From the NCBI GenBank assembly GCA_947483345.1, contig CANKNL010000169.1:1-6672 (forward strand): a DNA stretch of 6,672 bases, given 5' to 3'. The notes under the pieces were generated by a model that was not told the DNA's origin, searched no databases, and saw nothing but the letters and a program-made list of their open reading frames with translations. Made by a program: the position numbers and the translations under genes. Origin of the DNA: Chitinophagaceae bacterium. Its GTDB lineage: Bacteria > Bacteroidota > Bacteroidia > Chitinophagales > Chitinophagaceae. Shown piece after piece: positions 5,820-6,672 of the stretch (the stretch's first letter is position 1; each line of letters opens with the position of its first letter).

Positions 5820-6672
5820 ATGAAAAGAACCGTTATACTTTTATTATTGTTGGGAAAAGCTTTTTGTAGTCCCGCACAGATCAACATCTATTCTGCCCTT
5901 TCCATTCCCGATTCGTTGAAGAAAGATGCGGATATGGTGATACGGGAAGCGTATGTTAAACTCTCTATAAAAGATAAAAATACCGCCAGGTATGACGTTC
6001 ACCAGATTATTACCGTCATGAACGAACAGGCTAAAAAATACCTTTCCTTTGTTCAGTTCTCAGATAAGTTTGATGTACTGGATGAAGCGGAAATAAAAAT
6101 ATTCGATCTTTTGGGTAATAAAAAAAATACCTGGACAAAAAAAGAAATGACTTCTTTAAATTATGGCGATGGCCTGGTGCCTGAGGGTAAAGTAACTTAT
6201 TTTAATGTGAATGCGCCGGCATATCCTGTTACGGTGGAGTTTAATTACAGTATAAAATTTAAAGGGATATTCAGTTTGCCGTCATATGATATGCAATCGC
6301 CCTGGCAATCAGTACAGCATTCTGCTTTTGAAGTAGAAGTGCCTGCAGACCTCGGTGTTAGGTATAAACTATTAAACACTGTTATTCAGCCGGAGATTAA
6401 GCATGACGGAACTAAAATTATTTACAGATGGGAATTAAAAAATTTAATGGCTTATAAACTCGAAAAACACAGTGGCTCATCTTATTCATACGAGCCAATG
6501 GTTTTGATCGGCCCCAATAAATTTCAGTTAGACGATTATGAGGGCGATATGACCAGCTGGAAAAATTTGGGTGCATGGATTGATAATCTCTATGCTAAAA
6601 CAACTGGCCTGCCGGAGGATAAAAAATCATTTTACCGGGATATGGTTAAAAATGTAAGTACTGATAAAGACA
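5820..6672 (+). CDS. Exported DUF3857-domain protein, 3' end beyond window
   Basis: The reading frame is open for 284 codons from the ATG at 5820 to the window edge. It begins with a signal peptide (MKRTVILLLLLGKAFCSPA, probable cleavage around A19/Q20). C16 lies in the hydrophobic end, but the preceding K-A-F does not fit a lipobox, so a lipoprotein is unlikely. The mature N-terminus (IPDSLKKDADMVIREAYVKL, 29-48) and the beta-rich stretch to about residue 210, ending near PWQSVQHSAFEVEVPADLGV, are typical of DUF3857 proteins. Residues 235-284 (SWKNLGAWIDNLYAKTTGLPEDKK) look like the linker leading into a transglutaminase-like domain, which lies beyond the window, so its catalytic residues cannot be judged. 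It is a distant paralog of the upstream gene, separated by 10 nt and almost certainly cotranscribed. No Shine-Dalgarno is seen; the spacer is ATCATTTTAA. Confidence 0.88.
   Translation, partial: MKRTVILLLLLGKAFCSPAQINIYSALSIPDSLKKDADMVIREAYVKLSIKDKNTARYDVHQIITVMNEQAKKYLSFVQFSDKFDVLDEAEIKIFDLLGNKKNTWTKKEMTSLNYGDGLVPEGKVTYFNVNAPAYPVTVEFNYSIKFKGIFSLPSYDMQSPWQSVQHSAFEVEVPADLGVRYKLLNTVIQPEIKHDGTKIIYRWELKNLMAYKLEKHSGSSYSYEPMVLIGPNKFQLDDYEGDMTSWKNLGAWIDNLYAKTTGLPEDKKSFYRDMVKNVSTDKD

Overview
The window looks like chromosomal DNA of a Bacteroidota member, most likely near the Chitinophagaceae/Sphingobacteriia. Four things point there: the GyrB sequence type, an AT-rich A/T-ending codon style, start codons without a clear Shine-Dalgarno, and a tandem pair of exported DUF3857-type proteins. 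A Bacteroidota-style -7 box (TAnnTTTG) also lies upstream of the regulator gene. The genus is an inference; no rRNA or other marker is present.

Layout. (1) Positions 1-917, minus strand: an AraC-family regulator, nearly complete, missing only its last residues past the left edge. Its N-terminal domain carries an unusual cluster of five cysteines. (2) Positions 918-1167: a 250-bp divergent intergenic region holding the regulator's promoter, three short dyads, one longer hairpin and a probable gyrB promoter. (3) Positions 1168-3147, plus strand: intact gyrB (659 aa), followed by a clear rho-independent terminator. (4) Positions 3238-3553: a 316-bp region without a gene. It has repeated AAGCT motifs, several spaced 10-11 bp apart, and a possible leader hairpin. 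(5) Positions 3554-3754: a 66-aa, basic, Met-rich small protein with its own 12-bp-stem terminator. (6) Positions 3890-5809 and 5820-6672 (cut by the right edge): two exported DUF3857/transglutaminase-like proteins, 10 nt apart and evidently one operon.

The genes do not form one pathway. gyrB is core replication machinery, and the regulator shares only an intergenic region with it. The small gene is a self-contained transcription unit. The DUF3857 pair looks like an envelope or periplasmic module of unknown role.

Most worth a second look: the first DUF3857 protein appears to have lost all three transglutaminase catalytic positions; the small protein resembles a zinc ribbon with its cysteines gone; AAGCT repeats cluster upstream of that small gene; and the regulator combines a cysteine cluster with a perfect palindrome at its promoter. 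I see no mobile element, CRISPR array, tRNA or rRNA, and nothing that clearly amounts to an undescribed multi-gene system.
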